A stretch of DNA of 64,000 nt. It comes from Burkholderiales bacterium. Its GTDB lineage: Bacteria; Pseudomonadota; Gammaproteobacteria; Burkholderiales; Burkholderiaceae_C. The stretch spans positions 1 through 64,000 of the forward strand of contig JAFKGE010000032.1 in the NCBI GenBank assembly GCA_017307865.1, given 5' to 3'. A model generated the notes under the pieces. It was not told the origin of the DNA and did not search any database. It saw nothing but the letters and a program-made list of their open reading frames with translations. The position numbers were made by a program, and so were the translations under genes. Shown in pieces: positions 8,071 to 17,700 of this stretch (position 1 is its first letter; each line of letters opens with the position of its first letter).

Positions 8071-8739
8071 TCAGCGAAAACGCCCCTGCGGCACCGTGCG
8101 GATGTCGCCCGGCAGCGAGCCGATGTAGTAGGCGATGGCCTTCAGCTCGGCGTTGGTGAACTGCTTGGCCATGCCGGCCATGATGGGGTTGCCGCGGCCC
8201 CAGGTGGCGTGGGTGTCGTCCTTGTAGGCCGTGAGCGCGGCGTACAGGTAGTCGGGGTACTGGCCGGCGATCTTGGGGTAGGCCGGATCGATCGGCTTGT
8301 TGAAGTTCTCGCCGTGGCAGGACACGCAGGCGCCCTTTTGCAGCAGGGCCGCCACGTCGGCACGGGCCGCGCGCGGCGTGGCCGGCACCTCGGGCGCGTC
8401 CTTGACCTCGCCCAGCGCCGTGTAATAGGCGGCCACATCGGCCATGTCCTGCTCGGTCAGCGAGCCGGCGATGCCGCGCATGCTGGGATGCTTGCGGTTG
8501 GCCTTCTTGTACTCGGTGAGCGCGGCTTCCAGGTACTTGGGGTTCTGGCCGGCGATCTTGGGGACGTGGTAGACCTCGGGGAAGTTGGTCTTGTAGTCCG
8601 TGATGCCGTGGCAGCCGATGCACATGGCCACCTTGCCCGCACCCGCCTCGACGTTGCCCGTGACCTGGGCCTGGGCGGTCGTCGCCAGGCCGGCGGCGGC
8701 GATGAGGGCAGCGAACATCGGGGACAGGTTCGGTTTCAT
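8071..8739 (-). CDS. Diheme cytochrome c4-type protein
   Basis: This 222-residue periplasmic electron carrier has a signal peptide (MKPNLSPMFAALIAAAGLAT, cleavage after AQA). Two class I cytochrome domains each carry a CxxCH heme site: CIGCH at 40-44 and CVSCH at 138-142. The repeated KIAGQ-P-YL and GIAGSL/GMAKQF motifs with distal Met ligands are typical of cytochrome c4, which donates electrons to terminal oxidases. An in-frame ATG at 8757 adds six residues; 8739 gives the cleaner signal peptide. It is monocistronic, with a strong terminator. Assignment to family is firm. Confidence 0.88.
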   Translation of the reverse strand: MKPNLSPMFAALIAAAGLATTAQAQVTGNVEAGAGKVAMCIGCHGITDYKTNFPEVYHVPKIAGQNPKYLEAALTEYKKANRKHPSMRGIAGSLTEQDMADVAAYYTALGEVKDAPEVPATPRAARADVAALLQKGACVSCHGENFNKPIDPAYPKIAGQYPDYLYAALTAYKDDTHATWGRGNPIMAGMAKQFTNAELKAIAYYIGSLPGDIRTVPQGRFR

Positions 8740-8849
8740 TTTGCGCGCACAATCCATGTTGTTTGATCCAGATCAGCGGCCGATTGTAATCAAGCTTATC
8801 CGCCCGCTGAACGCCATCTCCCCATGACCGCCACAGGCCACCATTCAGC

Positions 8850-9692
8850 ATGAAATTCCAGGGCACCGATTCCTACGTCGCCACGCAAGACCTGATGCTT
8901 GCCGTGAACGCCTCCATCACCCTCAAGCGCCCGCTGCTGGTCAAGGGCGAACCGGGCACCGGCAAGACCATGCTGGCCGAGGAAGTGGCCAGCGCGCTGA
9001 AGCTGCCGCTGCTGCAGTGGCACATCAAGTCGACCACCAAGGCGCAGCAGGGCCTGTACGAGTACGACGCCGTGAGCCGCCTGCGCGACAGCCAGTTGGG
9101 CGACGACCGCGTCAAGGACATCCACAACTACATCGTCAAGGGCGTGCTGTGGCAGGCCTTCACGGCCGACGAGCCGGTGGCGCTGCTGATCGACGAGATC
9201 GACAAGGCCGACATCGAGTTTCCCAACGACCTGCTGCGCGAGCTGGACCGCATGGAGTTCCACTGCTACGAGACGCGCGAGACCATCAAGGCCAGGCATC
9301 GCCCGGTGGTGTTCATCACCTCCAACAACGAAAAAGAGCTGCCCGACGCCTTTCTGCGCCGCTGTTTCTTTCACTACATCAAGTTCCCCGAGCCGGAGAC
9401 GATGAAGCAGATCGTCGACGTGCACTTCCCCGACCTCAAGAAGGACCTGCTGGCCGCCGCCATGAAGGTGTTCTTCGACGTGCGCGGCCTGCCGGGGCTG
9501 AAGAAAAAGCCCTCCACCAGCGAGCTGCTCGACTGGCTGAAACTGCTGGTGGCCGAGGACATCCCCGCCGAGGCCCTGCACAGCAAGGACGACAAGGTGG
9601 CGGTGCCGCCGCTGGTCGGCGCGCTGCTGAAAAACGAGCAGGACACCACGCTGTTCGAGAAGCTGGTGTTCATGAACCAGCGCAACCGCTGA
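8850..9692 (+). CDS. MoxR-type AAA+ ATPase
   Basis: This 280-residue AAA+ chaperone-like ATPase has Walker A GEPGTGKT (33-40), Walker B LLIDEID (112-118) and the sensor motif FITSNNEKELPDAFLRRC. MoxR proteins work with von Willebrand factor A proteins to mature or load metal cofactors, or to remodel complexes. The partner VWA protein is encoded at 10559-11746 in the same direction, the standard pairing for CoxD/CoxE-like modules. Two small unrelated genes lie between them. The client of the pair is unknown, since no cox molybdoenzyme genes are visible here. Confidence 0.88.
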   Translation: MKFQGTDSYVATQDLMLAVNASITLKRPLLVKGEPGTGKTMLAEEVASALKLPLLQWHIKSTTKAQQGLYEYDAVSRLRDSQLGDDRVKDIHNYIVKGVLWQAFTADEPVALLIDEIDKADIEFPNDLLRELDRMEFHCYETRETIKARHRPVVFITSNNEKELPDAFLRRCFFHYIKFPEPETMKQIVDVHFPDLKKDLLAAAMKVFFDVRGLPGLKKKPSTSELLDWLKLLVAEDIPAEALHSKDDKVAVPPLVGALLKNEQDTTLFEKLVFMNQRNR

Positions 9693-9695
9693 GCC

Positions 9696-9908
9696 ATGCC
9701 CGCCCTGCTGGTCAAGATCCTGTCCGACGTCGTCGGCTTCGTCGGCGGCGCGCTGGCTGGCTACTGGCTGGCGCGCGCGGCCGGCATCGACGTGCTGCGC
9801 GATTTGCACAGCAACGCCAGCGTGCTCGGCATCGCGGCCATCGGCCTGGGCGGCGGCATCGGCCTGGCCGCGGCGCGCCGCTGGCGCCAGGCGCGCGACG
9901 CGGGTTGA
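9696..9908 (+). CDS. Small membrane protein, unknown
   Basis: A 70-residue protein begins 3 nt after moxR. It has two hydrophobic stretches (about 5-27, rich in Gly/Ala, and 42-60) and a basic C-terminus (RRWRQARDAG), so it is probably a small inner-membrane protein. No family is recognised. Its tight spacing suggests cotranscription and translational coupling with moxR. Confidence 0.5.
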   Translation: MPALLVKILSDVVGFVGGALAGYWLARAAGIDVLRDLHSNASVLGIAAIGLGGGIGLAAARRWRQARDAG

Positions 9909-9937
9909 GACGACCCACGCCAGCCAGGAGCCCGCCG

Positions 9938-10540
9938 ATGAGCTTCGTCCAACCCGTCACCCTGCGCGAGCGCGGCATCCGCCTGGAGCCGCTGGCGCCG
10001 GCGCACGAGGCCGGCCTGCGCGCCGCCGCCGCCGACGGCCAGTTGTGGACCATCCGCGTCACCAGCGTGCCCGAGCCCGAGCAGACGCGCGCCTACATCG
10101 ACACCGCCCTGCAGATGCGCGAGCAGGGCAGCCGCTTGGCCTTTGCCGTCGTCGACGAGGCCAGCGCGCGCGTGCTGGGCTCCACCAGCTTCCACGACAT
10201 CCTGCCGGCCGTGCAGCGCGTCGAGATCGGCTGGACGTGGTATGCGCACAGCGTGCAGCGCAGCCACGTCAACACCACGTGCAAGCTGCTGATGATGGGC
10301 CACGCCTTCGACACCCTGGGCTGCCAGGTGGTGGGCTGGCGCACCGACAACTACAACTTCGCCAGCCAGCGCGCCATCGAGCGCCTGGGCGCCAGGAAGG
10401 ACGGCGTGATCCGCCACCACGCACTGCGCCGCGACGGCACCGTGCGCGACACCGTGATGTACAGCATGACGGCCGCCGAGTGGCCCGAGGCGCGGGCCCA
10501 GCTGCTCTATTTATTGAAGCGCCGTGCGCAGACCCCATAA
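9938..10540 (+). CDS. GNAT family N-acetyltransferase (RimJ/RimL-like)
   Basis: This 200-residue acetyltransferase resembles the RimJ/RimL branch: an N-terminal VTLRERGIRLEPLAPAHEAGL, a central LGSTSFHDILPAVQRVEIGWTW core, and the DNYNFASQRAIERLGARKDG acetyl-CoA/substrate segment. A good AGGAG site lies 7 nt before the ATG at 9938. The family acetylates protein N-termini or small amines using acetyl-CoA. It sits between moxR and its VWA partner, 18 nt before the latter, so it is probably part of the operon. Whether it modifies their client is unknown. Confidence 0.8.
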   Translation: MSFVQPVTLRERGIRLEPLAPAHEAGLRAAAADGQLWTIRVTSVPEPEQTRAYIDTALQMREQGSRLAFAVVDEASARVLGSTSFHDILPAVQRVEIGWTWYAHSVQRSHVNTTCKLLMMGHAFDTLGCQVVGWRTDNYNFASQRAIERLGARKDGVIRHHALRRDGTVRDTVMYSMTAAEWPEARAQLLYLLKRRAQTP

Positions 10541-10558
10541 GCGCTGGAGGCCGAAATC

Positions 10559-11746
10559 ATGCTGATCGACTTCTTCTACACGCTGCGCGCGGCCAAGCTG
10601 CCCGTGTCGGTCAAGGAATTTCTCACCCTGCTCGAAGCCCTGCAGGCCGACGTGGTCGGCCCGCGCCAGCCCGACGCCTGCACCATCGACGACTTCTACT
10701 ACCTGTCGCGCACCGCGCTGGTCAAGGACGAAAAACACTTCGACAAGTTCGACCGCGCCTTCGCCGCCTACTTCAAGGGCGTGGAGATGCTGACCGACTT
10801 CACCAAGGAAATCCCGGCCGACTGGCTGCGCAAGGTGCTCGAAAAGGAACTCACGCCCGAGCAGAAGGCCGCCATCGAGAAGATGGGCTGGGACGAGCTG
10901 ATGGAGACGCTGAAAAAGCGCCTGGAAGAGCAAAAGGGCCGCCACGAGGGCGGCAGCAAGTGGATCGGCACCGGCGGCACCAGCCCCTTCGGCCACGGCG
11001 GCTACAACCCGCAGGGCGTGCGCATCGGCGGCAAGGGCGGCAACAAGAGCGCCGTCAAGGTGTGGGAAAAGCGCGCCTACCGCGACTACGACGACAGCCA
11101 GGAGCTGGGCACGCGCAACATCAAGGTCGCGCTGCGCCGCCTGCGCAAGTTCGCGCGCACCGGCAGCGACCTGGAACTGGACCTGCCCGACACCATCAAG
11201 AGCACCGCCGCCAACGCCGGCTGGCTCGACATCAAGATGGTGCCCGAGCGCCACAACGCGGTGAAGGTGCTGCTGCTGATGGACGTGGGCGGCACCATGG
11301 ACGAGCACATCCAGCGCGTGGAAGAGCTGTTCTCGGCCACCAAGGCCGAGCTCAAGCACCTGGAGTTCTACTACTTCCACAACTGCGTGTACGACTTCGT
11401 CTGGAAGAACAACCGGCGCCGCTTTGCCGAGAAATTCCCGACCTGGGACATCATCCGCAAGTACAACAAGGACTACAAGCTGATCTTCGTCGGCGACGCG
11501 ACGATGAGCCCCTACGAGATCCTGCAGCCCGGCGGCAGCGTCGAATACAACAACGAAGAGCCCGGCGCCGAATGGCTGCAGCGCCTGACGCACGCCTTTC
11601 CCAAGTTCGTCTGGATCAACCCCGAGCCGCCCGGCGTGTGGCAATACCGCCAGAGCATCGCCATCGTGCAGCAGCTGATGGGCCAGCGCATGTTCCCGCT
11701 CACGCTCAAGGGGCTGGAGGATGCGATGCGGACCTTGTCCAAGTAG
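10559..11746 (+). CDS. VWA domain (CoxE-like) protein, partner of the MoxR ATPase
   Basis: This 395-residue protein has an N-terminal CoxE-like helical region (MLIDFFYTLRAAKLPVSVKEFL) and a C-terminal von Willebrand factor A domain. The metal site reads MDVGGTMDEH (residues 241-250), a variant of the DxSxS MIDAS motif that is common in this subfamily. A GGAGG ribosome-binding site precedes the ATG at 10559. It is cytoplasmic, with no signal or membrane segment. With the upstream MoxR ATPase it forms a standard MoxR-VWA pair. Confidence 0.85.
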   Translation: MLIDFFYTLRAAKLPVSVKEFLTLLEALQADVVGPRQPDACTIDDFYYLSRTALVKDEKHFDKFDRAFAAYFKGVEMLTDFTKEIPADWLRKVLEKELTPEQKAAIEKMGWDELMETLKKRLEEQKGRHEGGSKWIGTGGTSPFGHGGYNPQGVRIGGKGGNKSAVKVWEKRAYRDYDDSQELGTRNIKVALRRLRKFARTGSDLELDLPDTIKSTAANAGWLDIKMVPERHNAVKVLLLMDVGGTMDEHIQRVEELFSATKAELKHLEFYYFHNCVYDFVWKNNRRRFAEKFPTWDIIRKYNKDYKLIFVGDATMSPYEILQPGGSVEYNNEEPGAEWLQRLTHAFPKFVWINPEPPGVWQYRQSIAIVQQLMGQRMFPLTLKGLEDAMRTLSK

Positions 11747-11849
11747 GGCCGACACCGAACCCACCCGAGCCCGCCCCGACACAAGCCTCACATAAGGATA
11801 CGCAGGCGCCCCCTAAACTCGCCCGGTGCCTCTGCAACCCCTCCGGTCG

Positions 11850-13715
11850 ATGTTCCTGCGCGCCGCCCTGTGGCTGGCGCTGGCCTTGCTGTTGCCCGGC
11901 TGCGCGCTGCTGCCGGGTGGCGATGCCGCGGCCACCGACGCGGCGGCCACGTCGGCCGGCCCTTCTGGCACCGAGTCGGCCGCGGTCGATGCGCCCGCCT
12001 TCGACATCCGCGTCGACTGCGCCGACCCCGATCTGCGCCAGCTGGTCGAGCGCTTCAACAGCCTGCGGCGCTACCGCGCGGTGAGCGACCTGGACGCGTT
12101 CGAGCTCGAGCGCCTAATGGCGCTGGCCGAGCGCGACACGCGCGAGCTGCTGGGCACCGAGGGCTACTTCGCGCCCCGCGTGCAGGTGCGCCGCGAGGGC
12201 GCCGCCGGCGCGCGGCCCACGGTGGTGATCGCCATCGAGCCGGGCCCGGCCACCACGGTGCGGCAGGTGGAGCTGGACTTCGCCGGCGACATCGCCCACG
12301 ATGCGGACGCCGACGCGCAGGCACAGCGCGCCGCGATCACGGAGGGCTGGAGCCTGCCGGCCGGCCGGCGCTTCACGCAGCAGCGCTGGTCCGACGCCAA
12401 GACCGACGCCCTGCGCCAGCTGCTGGCCCAGCGCTACCCGCGCGGGCGCATCGCCGCCAGCCAGGCCGACATCGACGCCCCGGCGGCGCAGGCGCGGCTG
12501 CACGTGCAGCTCGACTCGGGCCCGCTGTTTCGCCTGGGCACGGCCAGCGTGCTGGGCGCCAGCCGCTACCCGCCCGAGCTGGCCGAGCGCCTGTCCTGGC
12601 TGCAGGCGGGCCAGCCGTACGACCAGAAGGCGCTGGTCGATGCCCAGCAGCGCCTGACCGAGAGCGGCTACTACGACGGCGCTTCGATCACGATCGACCC
12701 CGAGGGCGACGCCGCCGCCGCGCCCGTGACCTACACCGTGACCGAGGCCAAACGCCACAAATTGCAGCTGGGCGTGGGCTACAGCACCGACAGCGGCCCG
12801 CGCCTGTCGCTGGAGCACCGCGACAACACGGCCTTGGGCAGCAGCTGGCGCAGCGACACCACGCTGCAGCTCGACCGCAAGGCGCCGCTGGTGCAGCTGG
12901 AGCTGCATTCGCTGCCCGACGCCGACCACTGGCGCACCGCGCTGTTCGCGCGCCACATGCGCCAGGACGACGGCGCGCTGGTCACCACCTCGCAAACCCT
13001 GCGCGCCGGCCGCCTGCAAAGCGGGCCGCGCTTCGACCGCAACGTCTACGTGCAGTACGAGCAGGCCAACGTCACCGGCGCGGCCAGCGTGGTCGCGCCC
13101 GACGCGCTGGTCGGCGACGGCGCCGCGCTCAGCCTCAACGCCGCGTGGACGGGGCGCTACTTCGACTCGCCCACCCTGCCCACGCGCGGCTACGGCCTCA
13201 GCGGCGAGATCGGCGCGGGCGTCACCACCATGGGCGTGCGCAAGCCCTTCACGCGCCTGACGGGGCGCTGGCTGGGCATGGTGCCGCTGGGCGCGGGCGA
13301 CAGCCGGCTGGCGCTGCGCGCCGAGGGCGGCGCCGTCATCGGCGCGCGCCAGGCGCGCCTGCCCGCCACGCAGCTGTTTCGCACCGGCGGCGACGCCACC
13401 GTGCGCGGCTATGCCTATCGCAGCATCGGCATCCCGCTGGGTGGCAACTGGGTCGGCCCCGGCCGCCTCATGGCGCTGGGCAGCGTCGAATGGCAGCGCC
13501 CCATTGCCCAGCAGCGCTGGCCCGGCCTGCTGGAGCACGTGCTGTTCGTCGACGTCGGCAGCGTGGCCAACCACGCCAGCGACCTGCGCGCCCACTGGGG
13601 CGTGGGCACCGGCCTGCGCCTGATCACGCCCGTCGGCCCGATGGAGCTGGACCTGGCCTATGGCCTGCAGTCGCATGAAGTGCGCCTGCACATGCGCGTG
13701 GGGTTCAACTTCTGA
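11850..13715 (+). CDS. tamA: TamA-like outer membrane Omp85 protein
   Basis: This 621-residue Omp85 protein would work with TamB to insert autotransporters and deliver lipids to the outer membrane. It has a signal sequence, POTRA-like segments (about 55-325; e.g. GPLFRLGTASVLG, then YDQKALVDAQQRLTESGYYD), and a 16-strand-type barrel ending in VRLHMRVGFNF with the C-terminal Phe signal. The barrel motif FRTGGDATVRGYAYRSIG is the conserved loop-6 VRGY/F motif. The signal ends LLPGC (Cys18), a lipobox-like site unusual for TamA. A GTG at 11826 is an alternative start. The stop overlaps the tamB start by one base. Confidence 0.87.
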   Translation: MFLRAALWLALALLLPGCALLPGGDAAATDAAATSAGPSGTESAAVDAPAFDIRVDCADPDLRQLVERFNSLRRYRAVSDLDAFELERLMALAERDTRELLGTEGYFAPRVQVRREGAAGARPTVVIAIEPGPATTVRQVELDFAGDIAHDADADAQAQRAAITEGWSLPAGRRFTQQRWSDAKTDALRQLLAQRYPRGRIAASQADIDAPAAQARLHVQLDSGPLFRLGTASVLGASRYPPELAERLSWLQAGQPYDQKALVDAQQRLTESGYYDGASITIDPEGDAAAAPVTYTVTEAKRHKLQLGVGYSTDSGPRLSLEHRDNTALGSSWRSDTTLQLDRKAPLVQLELHSLPDADHWRTALFARHMRQDDGALVTTSQTLRAGRLQSGPRFDRNVYVQYEQANVTGAASVVAPDALVGDGAALSLNAAWTGRYFDSPTLPTRGYGLSGEIGAGVTTMGVRKPFTRLTGRWLGMVPLGAGDSRLALRAEGGAVIGARQARLPATQLFRTGGDATVRGYAYRSIGIPLGGNWVGPGRLMALGSVEWQRPIAQQRWPGLLEHVLFVDVGSVANHASDLRAHWGVGTGLRLITPVGPMELDLAYGLQSHEVRLHMRVGFNF

Positions 13716-16700
13716 TGGCCGCCGCACCGTCTCCTGCCACCTCGGCGAAAACCCCTGATTCGATAGCTGCCGGCGCTGATCCGACGGGCGCCAGCGGCCA
13801 ATCCGGCTCAGATACCGCCGCACCTGCCCGCCATCACCCCTGGCGCCGCGCCGCGCGCGCGGCGGCGCTGGGTACCGTGCTGGGGCTGGCCCTGCTGGCC
13901 GGCGGCGCGGGCTGGCTGTGGCACTGGGCCGGCAGCGAAGGCTCGCTGGCCAGCACGCTGCATTGGGTGGGCGCGCGCTGGCCACTGAGCAGCCAGCAGG
14001 TCAGCGGCTCGCTGCTGCACGGCGGCCACGCGAGGCAGATCGTATGGCAGCAGGACGGCCTGCGCGTGCAGGTCGACGACGCCACGCTGCGCTGGGCGCC
14101 GGCCGCGCTGCTGCGGCGCACGCTGCACATCCAGCAGCTGGCGGCCGCGCGCGTGCGCATCGACGACCAGCGCCCGCCCAGCCCGTCCACCGGCGCGCCA
14201 CCGGCCGCGCTCGGCCTGCCGCTGCACGTGCGCATCGACGCCCTGCGGGTCGATGAACTGGCCTGGGCCGGCCCGCCGGCGCTGAGCCTGCACGAGGTGG
14301 CGGGCGCCTATGCCTTCGATGGCGCGCGGCACACGCTCGATCTGAGCCACGCGCGCTTTCAGGACGGGCGCTACCAGGCGCGCGCCACGCTGGGCGCCCA
14401 GGCCCCCATGCCGCTCGATGTGGCCCTGGCCGGCGCGCTGCGCACCGAGGTGCCGGGCGGCGGCGCGCCCACGGCGCTGCGCCTGCGGGCGCGCCTGCAC
14501 GGCCCGCTGGCCGAGCTGCAAGCCCAGGCCGTGGCGCTGGCCGCCGCCGACGCGGCCACACCGACGCTGCCCGCCCTGCCCGCCGCCGACACGCCGCTGG
14601 CCCTGCCCACCGACGCCGACGGCGCCCAGGCGCAGCTGAGCGCCCGCATCACCCCCTGGGCCGCCCAGCCCCTGCCCGAGGCCCAAGTTCAGCTGCAGGC
14701 CATCGACGCGCGCGCCTTCTGGCCCAGTGCGCCGCACACGCGGCTGAGCGGCCAGGCCGAGCTGGCGCCGCTGGCCGGCGCGCCCGGCTGGCGCATCACC
14801 GCCGATCTGCGCAACGCCGACGCCGGCCCCTGGGACCGCCAGCGCCTGCCGGTCGAGGCCCTGCAGGCCGACGGCCAGTGGCAGGACGGCACCGCCACCA
14901 TCGAGCGCCTGCAGGCCCGCCTGGCCGGCGGCACGCTGCAGGCCAGCGGTCGCTGGGCCAGCGCCGCCGACGCGCGCTGGCAGCTCGACGCGCGCGCCAC
15001 CGACATCGACCCCGCCCGCCTGCACAGCCAGCTGGCGGCCGCGCCCATCGGCGGCAGCGCGCAGCTGCAGGGCCAGGGCGCGGCACTGGACTTCACGCTG
15101 GCGCTGCAGGCCCGGCCGGCCCCCGCCGCGTCCGCCAGCAGCCTGCGCGCGCTCGACCTGCGCAGCGCCCACGCGCGCGGCCGCTGGGCCGAGGGCTGGC
15201 TCACGCTGCAGCAGCTGGATGTGCGCGCCGGCAGCGCGCACCTGGCCGGCAACGCGCGCCTGCACCTGCTCGACCTGCGCGCGCCCAGCGGCAGCGCCGA
15301 CCTCACGCTCACCGCCCCCGGCCTGCAGGCCCACGTGCAGGGCAATCTGGGCGCCACGCGCGGCGAGGGCAAGGCCCAGCTCGATGTGAGCGACGCCGCG
15401 CGCACCCTGGCCTGGGCGCAAACCCTGCCCGGCGCCGCACCGCTGCTGACGGGCACGCAAGCCAGCGGCAGCGCCACCCTGAAGGCCAGCTGGCGCGGCG
15501 GCTGGCAAGACCCCGAGCTGCACGCCCGCCTGAGCGCCCCCAGCCTGCAGGCGCAGCGCGCGCAAGACGCCGCGCCCTGGCTGCTGCAAAACGCCGAACT
15601 CACGCTGGACGGCCGACTGGCCCAGGCCCACGCGGCGCTGAAAGGCGCGCTGCAGCAGGGCCCGCGCCAGATCGATCTGCAGGCCACGGCCGACCTGGCC
15701 CGCAGCACGCTCAAGGCCACGCTGGCCGCATCCACGTGGCGCGTGCAGCTGCAGCAGCTGCAGGCCAAGGTAAGCGACCCGGCGCTGGGCGCCGGCGTTT
15801 GGCAACTGGCCAGCACCCAGCCTTTCACGCTGCAAGGCATACCCGATGCGCGCGGGCCACTGCAAGTCAGCACTGGCGCGCTCACGCTCACCTCGCCCGC
15901 GCCGGTGCAGCAGGCGCGGCTGGACTGGGGCCCGCTGCGCTGGCAGGGCGGCGCGCTGACCAGCACCGGGCGCCTCACCGGCCTGCCGCTGCAATGGGCC
16001 GAGCGCCTGGCCGGCGTCAAGCTGGCCGACTACGGCATCGAAGGCGCGCTGTTGTTCGATGGCCAGTGGGACCTGAACTGGGACGACCGCCTGCGCCTGC
16101 GCGCCGAGCTGGCGCGCGCCAGCGGCGACCTGACCCTGGTGGCGCGCGACACCGACACCGGCCTCGCCGCCCGCGTGCCCGCCGGCCTGCGTCAGGCGCG
16201 CCTGCAACTGTCCAGCGACGGCCCGGCTGTCACCGCGCGCCTGGACTGGGACAGCGCCGAGGCCGGCCAGGCGCAGGGCGAGCTGCGCACCCAGCTGTCG
16301 GCCACGCCCGACGGCCAGGGCGGCACGCGCTGGAGCTGGCCCGCCAGTGCGCCGCTGGGCGGCCAGTTGCAGGCGCGCTTGCCGCGCATCGCCGCCTGGT
16401 CGGCGCTGGCGCCGCCGGGCTGGCGCCTGCGCGGCGCGCTGGCGGCCGACGTGCGCGTGGCCGGCACGCGCGGGCAGCCGCAGGTGACGGGCACGCTCAG
16501 CGCCGACGACCTGGCCCTGCGCTCGGTGGTCGACGGCTTCGCGCTCGGCCGCGGGCGCCTGCGCGCGCGGCTGGACGGCACGCAGCTCATCGTCGACGAA
16601 CTGCTGCTGCACGGCCCCGACGGCGGCGGCAAAGGCGCGCCGGCCGACGCCGGCGGCACGCTGCGCGCCAGCGGCGCGGCCGGCTGGCAGGACGGGCGCG

Positions 16701-17683
16701 CGCAGGCCCGGCTGGACGTGACCCTGACGCGCCTGCACGCCAGCGTGCGCGCCGACCGCGACCTCACCGTCTCGGGTCAGGTGCAGGCCGCGCTGGCGGG
16801 TCGCCAGATCACCGTGGGCGGCGACCTGCGCGTGGACCGCGGGCGCATCGAGCTGCCCGACGACAGCGCGCCCAGCCTGGGCAGCGACGTGGTGGTGCAC
16901 GGCGCCAAGACCGCCGCCAGCGCCCCCGCCGCAGCCCCACCGCCCGCATCGCCGCTGACGGTCGACGCCAGGGTGCAGCTCGACCTGGGCGAGGACCTGC
17001 GCGTGCGCGGCCAGGGCCTGGAGACGCGCCTGGCCGGCAGCTTGCAGCTGAGCGCGCAAGACCCCATCGGCACGCCGCCGCAGCTGGCCGGCACCATCCG
17101 CACCGTGGGCGGGCGCTTTCATGCCTACAGCCAGAACCTGGACATCGCGCGCGGCGCCATCAGCTTCAGCGGCGCGGTCGACAACCCGCGCCTGGACATC
17201 GTTGCCCTGCGCCCCATCTTCACCGCCGACCAGCGCGTGGGCGTGCAGGTGGCCGGCAGCGCCCTGCTGCCGCGCGTGCGCCTGTACAGCGAGCCGCCGC
17301 TGCCCGACAACCAGGCCCTGGCCTGGCTGCTGCTGGGCCGCGCCGCACCGGCCACCGGCGCCGAATCGGCCATGCTGCAGTCGGCCGCCGTGGCCCTGCT
17401 GGGCGGGCGTGAGGGGCGTGGCCTGGCGGCGCGCTTCGGCCTGGACGAGCTGAGCTTTGCGCGCGGCAGCGACAGCGCCAGCCCCGACGGCAGCGTGGGC
17501 GGCGCCAGCGTCACGCTGGGCAAGCGCCTGTCCGAGCGCCTGTACGCCGCCTACCAGCACAGCCTGGCCGGCACCAGCGGCGCGCTGCTGATCTTCTACG
17601 AGCTGTCGCGCCGCTGGAGCCTGCGCGCGCAAGCCGGCGAAAACGCCGCGCTGGACCTGATCTACCGGCTGTCCTTCGATTGA
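13715..17683 (+). CDS. tamB: Translocation and assembly module inner membrane protein TamB
   Basis: This 1322-residue protein spans from the inner membrane towards TamA. It has one N-terminal membrane helix (about residues 48-68, ALGTVLGLALLAGGAGWLW), a very long beta-rich periplasmic body, and the C-terminal DUF490/TamB domain with GGRFHAYSQNLDIARGAISFSG and PDNQALAWLLLGRA. The ATG overlaps the tamA stop, so translation is coupled. The first 45 residues include a stretch encoded by a dispersed DNA repeat (13756-13803), which appears to have lengthened the cytoplasmic tail in frame. Codon use matches the neighbours. Confidence 0.9.
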   Translation: MAAAPSPATSAKTPDSIAAGADPTGASGQSGSDTAAPARHHPWRRAARAAALGTVLGLALLAGGAGWLWHWAGSEGSLASTLHWVGARWPLSSQQVSGSLLHGGHARQIVWQQDGLRVQVDDATLRWAPAALLRRTLHIQQLAAARVRIDDQRPPSPSTGAPPAALGLPLHVRIDALRVDELAWAGPPALSLHEVAGAYAFDGARHTLDLSHARFQDGRYQARATLGAQAPMPLDVALAGALRTEVPGGGAPTALRLRARLHGPLAELQAQAVALAAADAATPTLPALPAADTPLALPTDADGAQAQLSARITPWAAQPLPEAQVQLQAIDARAFWPSAPHTRLSGQAELAPLAGAPGWRITADLRNADAGPWDRQRLPVEALQADGQWQDGTATIERLQARLAGGTLQASGRWASAADARWQLDARATDIDPARLHSQLAAAPIGGSAQLQGQGAALDFTLALQARPAPAASASSLRALDLRSAHARGRWAEGWLTLQQLDVRAGSAHLAGNARLHLLDLRAPSGSADLTLTAPGLQAHVQGNLGATRGEGKAQLDVSDAARTLAWAQTLPGAAPLLTGTQASGSATLKASWRGGWQDPELHARLSAPSLQAQRAQDAAPWLLQNAELTLDGRLAQAHAALKGALQQGPRQIDLQATADLARSTLKATLAASTWRVQLQQLQAKVSDPALGAGVWQLASTQPFTLQGIPDARGPLQVSTGALTLTSPAPVQQARLDWGPLRWQGGALTSTGRLTGLPLQWAERLAGVKLADYGIEGALLFDGQWDLNWDDRLRLRAELARASGDLTLVARDTDTGLAARVPAGLRQARLQLSSDGPAVTARLDWDSAEAGQAQGELRTQLSATPDGQGGTRWSWPASAPLGGQLQARLPRIAAWSALAPPGWRLRGALAADVRVAGTRGQPQVTGTLSADDLALRSVVDGFALGRGRLRARLDGTQLIVDELLLHGPDGGGKGAPADAGGTLRASGAAGWQDGRAQARLDVTLTRLHASVRADRDLTVSGQVQAALAGRQITVGGDLRVDRGRIELPDDSAPSLGSDVVVHGAKTAASAPAAAPPPASPLTVDARVQLDLGEDLRVRGQGLETRLAGSLQLSAQDPIGTPPQLAGTIRTVGGRFHAYSQNLDIARGAISFSGAVDNPRLDIVALRPIFTADQRVGVQVAGSALLPRVRLYSEPPLPDNQALAWLLLGRAAPATGAESAMLQSAAVALLGGREGRGLAARFGLDELSFARGSDSASPDGSVGGASVTLGKRLSERLYAAYQHSLAGTSGALLIFYELSRRWSLRAQAGENAALDLIYRLSFD
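13756..13803 (+). repeat. Dispersed GATAGCTG repeat, copy 3, inside the tamB coding sequence
   Basis: The consensus GATAGCTG-CCGGCGC-N-GACGGGCGCCAGCGGCC is intact and read in frame as residues of the N-terminal tail (SIAAGADPTGASGQ) before the membrane helix. Confidence 0.7.
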
Positions 17684-17700
17684 GCCTGTCGCGCCGATTT

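Noticed and set aside
13808-17632. A very long open frame on the minus strand opposite tamB (and similar ones opposite tamA, ctpA and the GMC dehydrogenase gene).
   Set aside because: The predicted proteins are repetitive Arg/Ala/Gly/Gln-rich, match no family, and lie exactly opposite well-supported genes. They are a by-product of high GC and codon bias.
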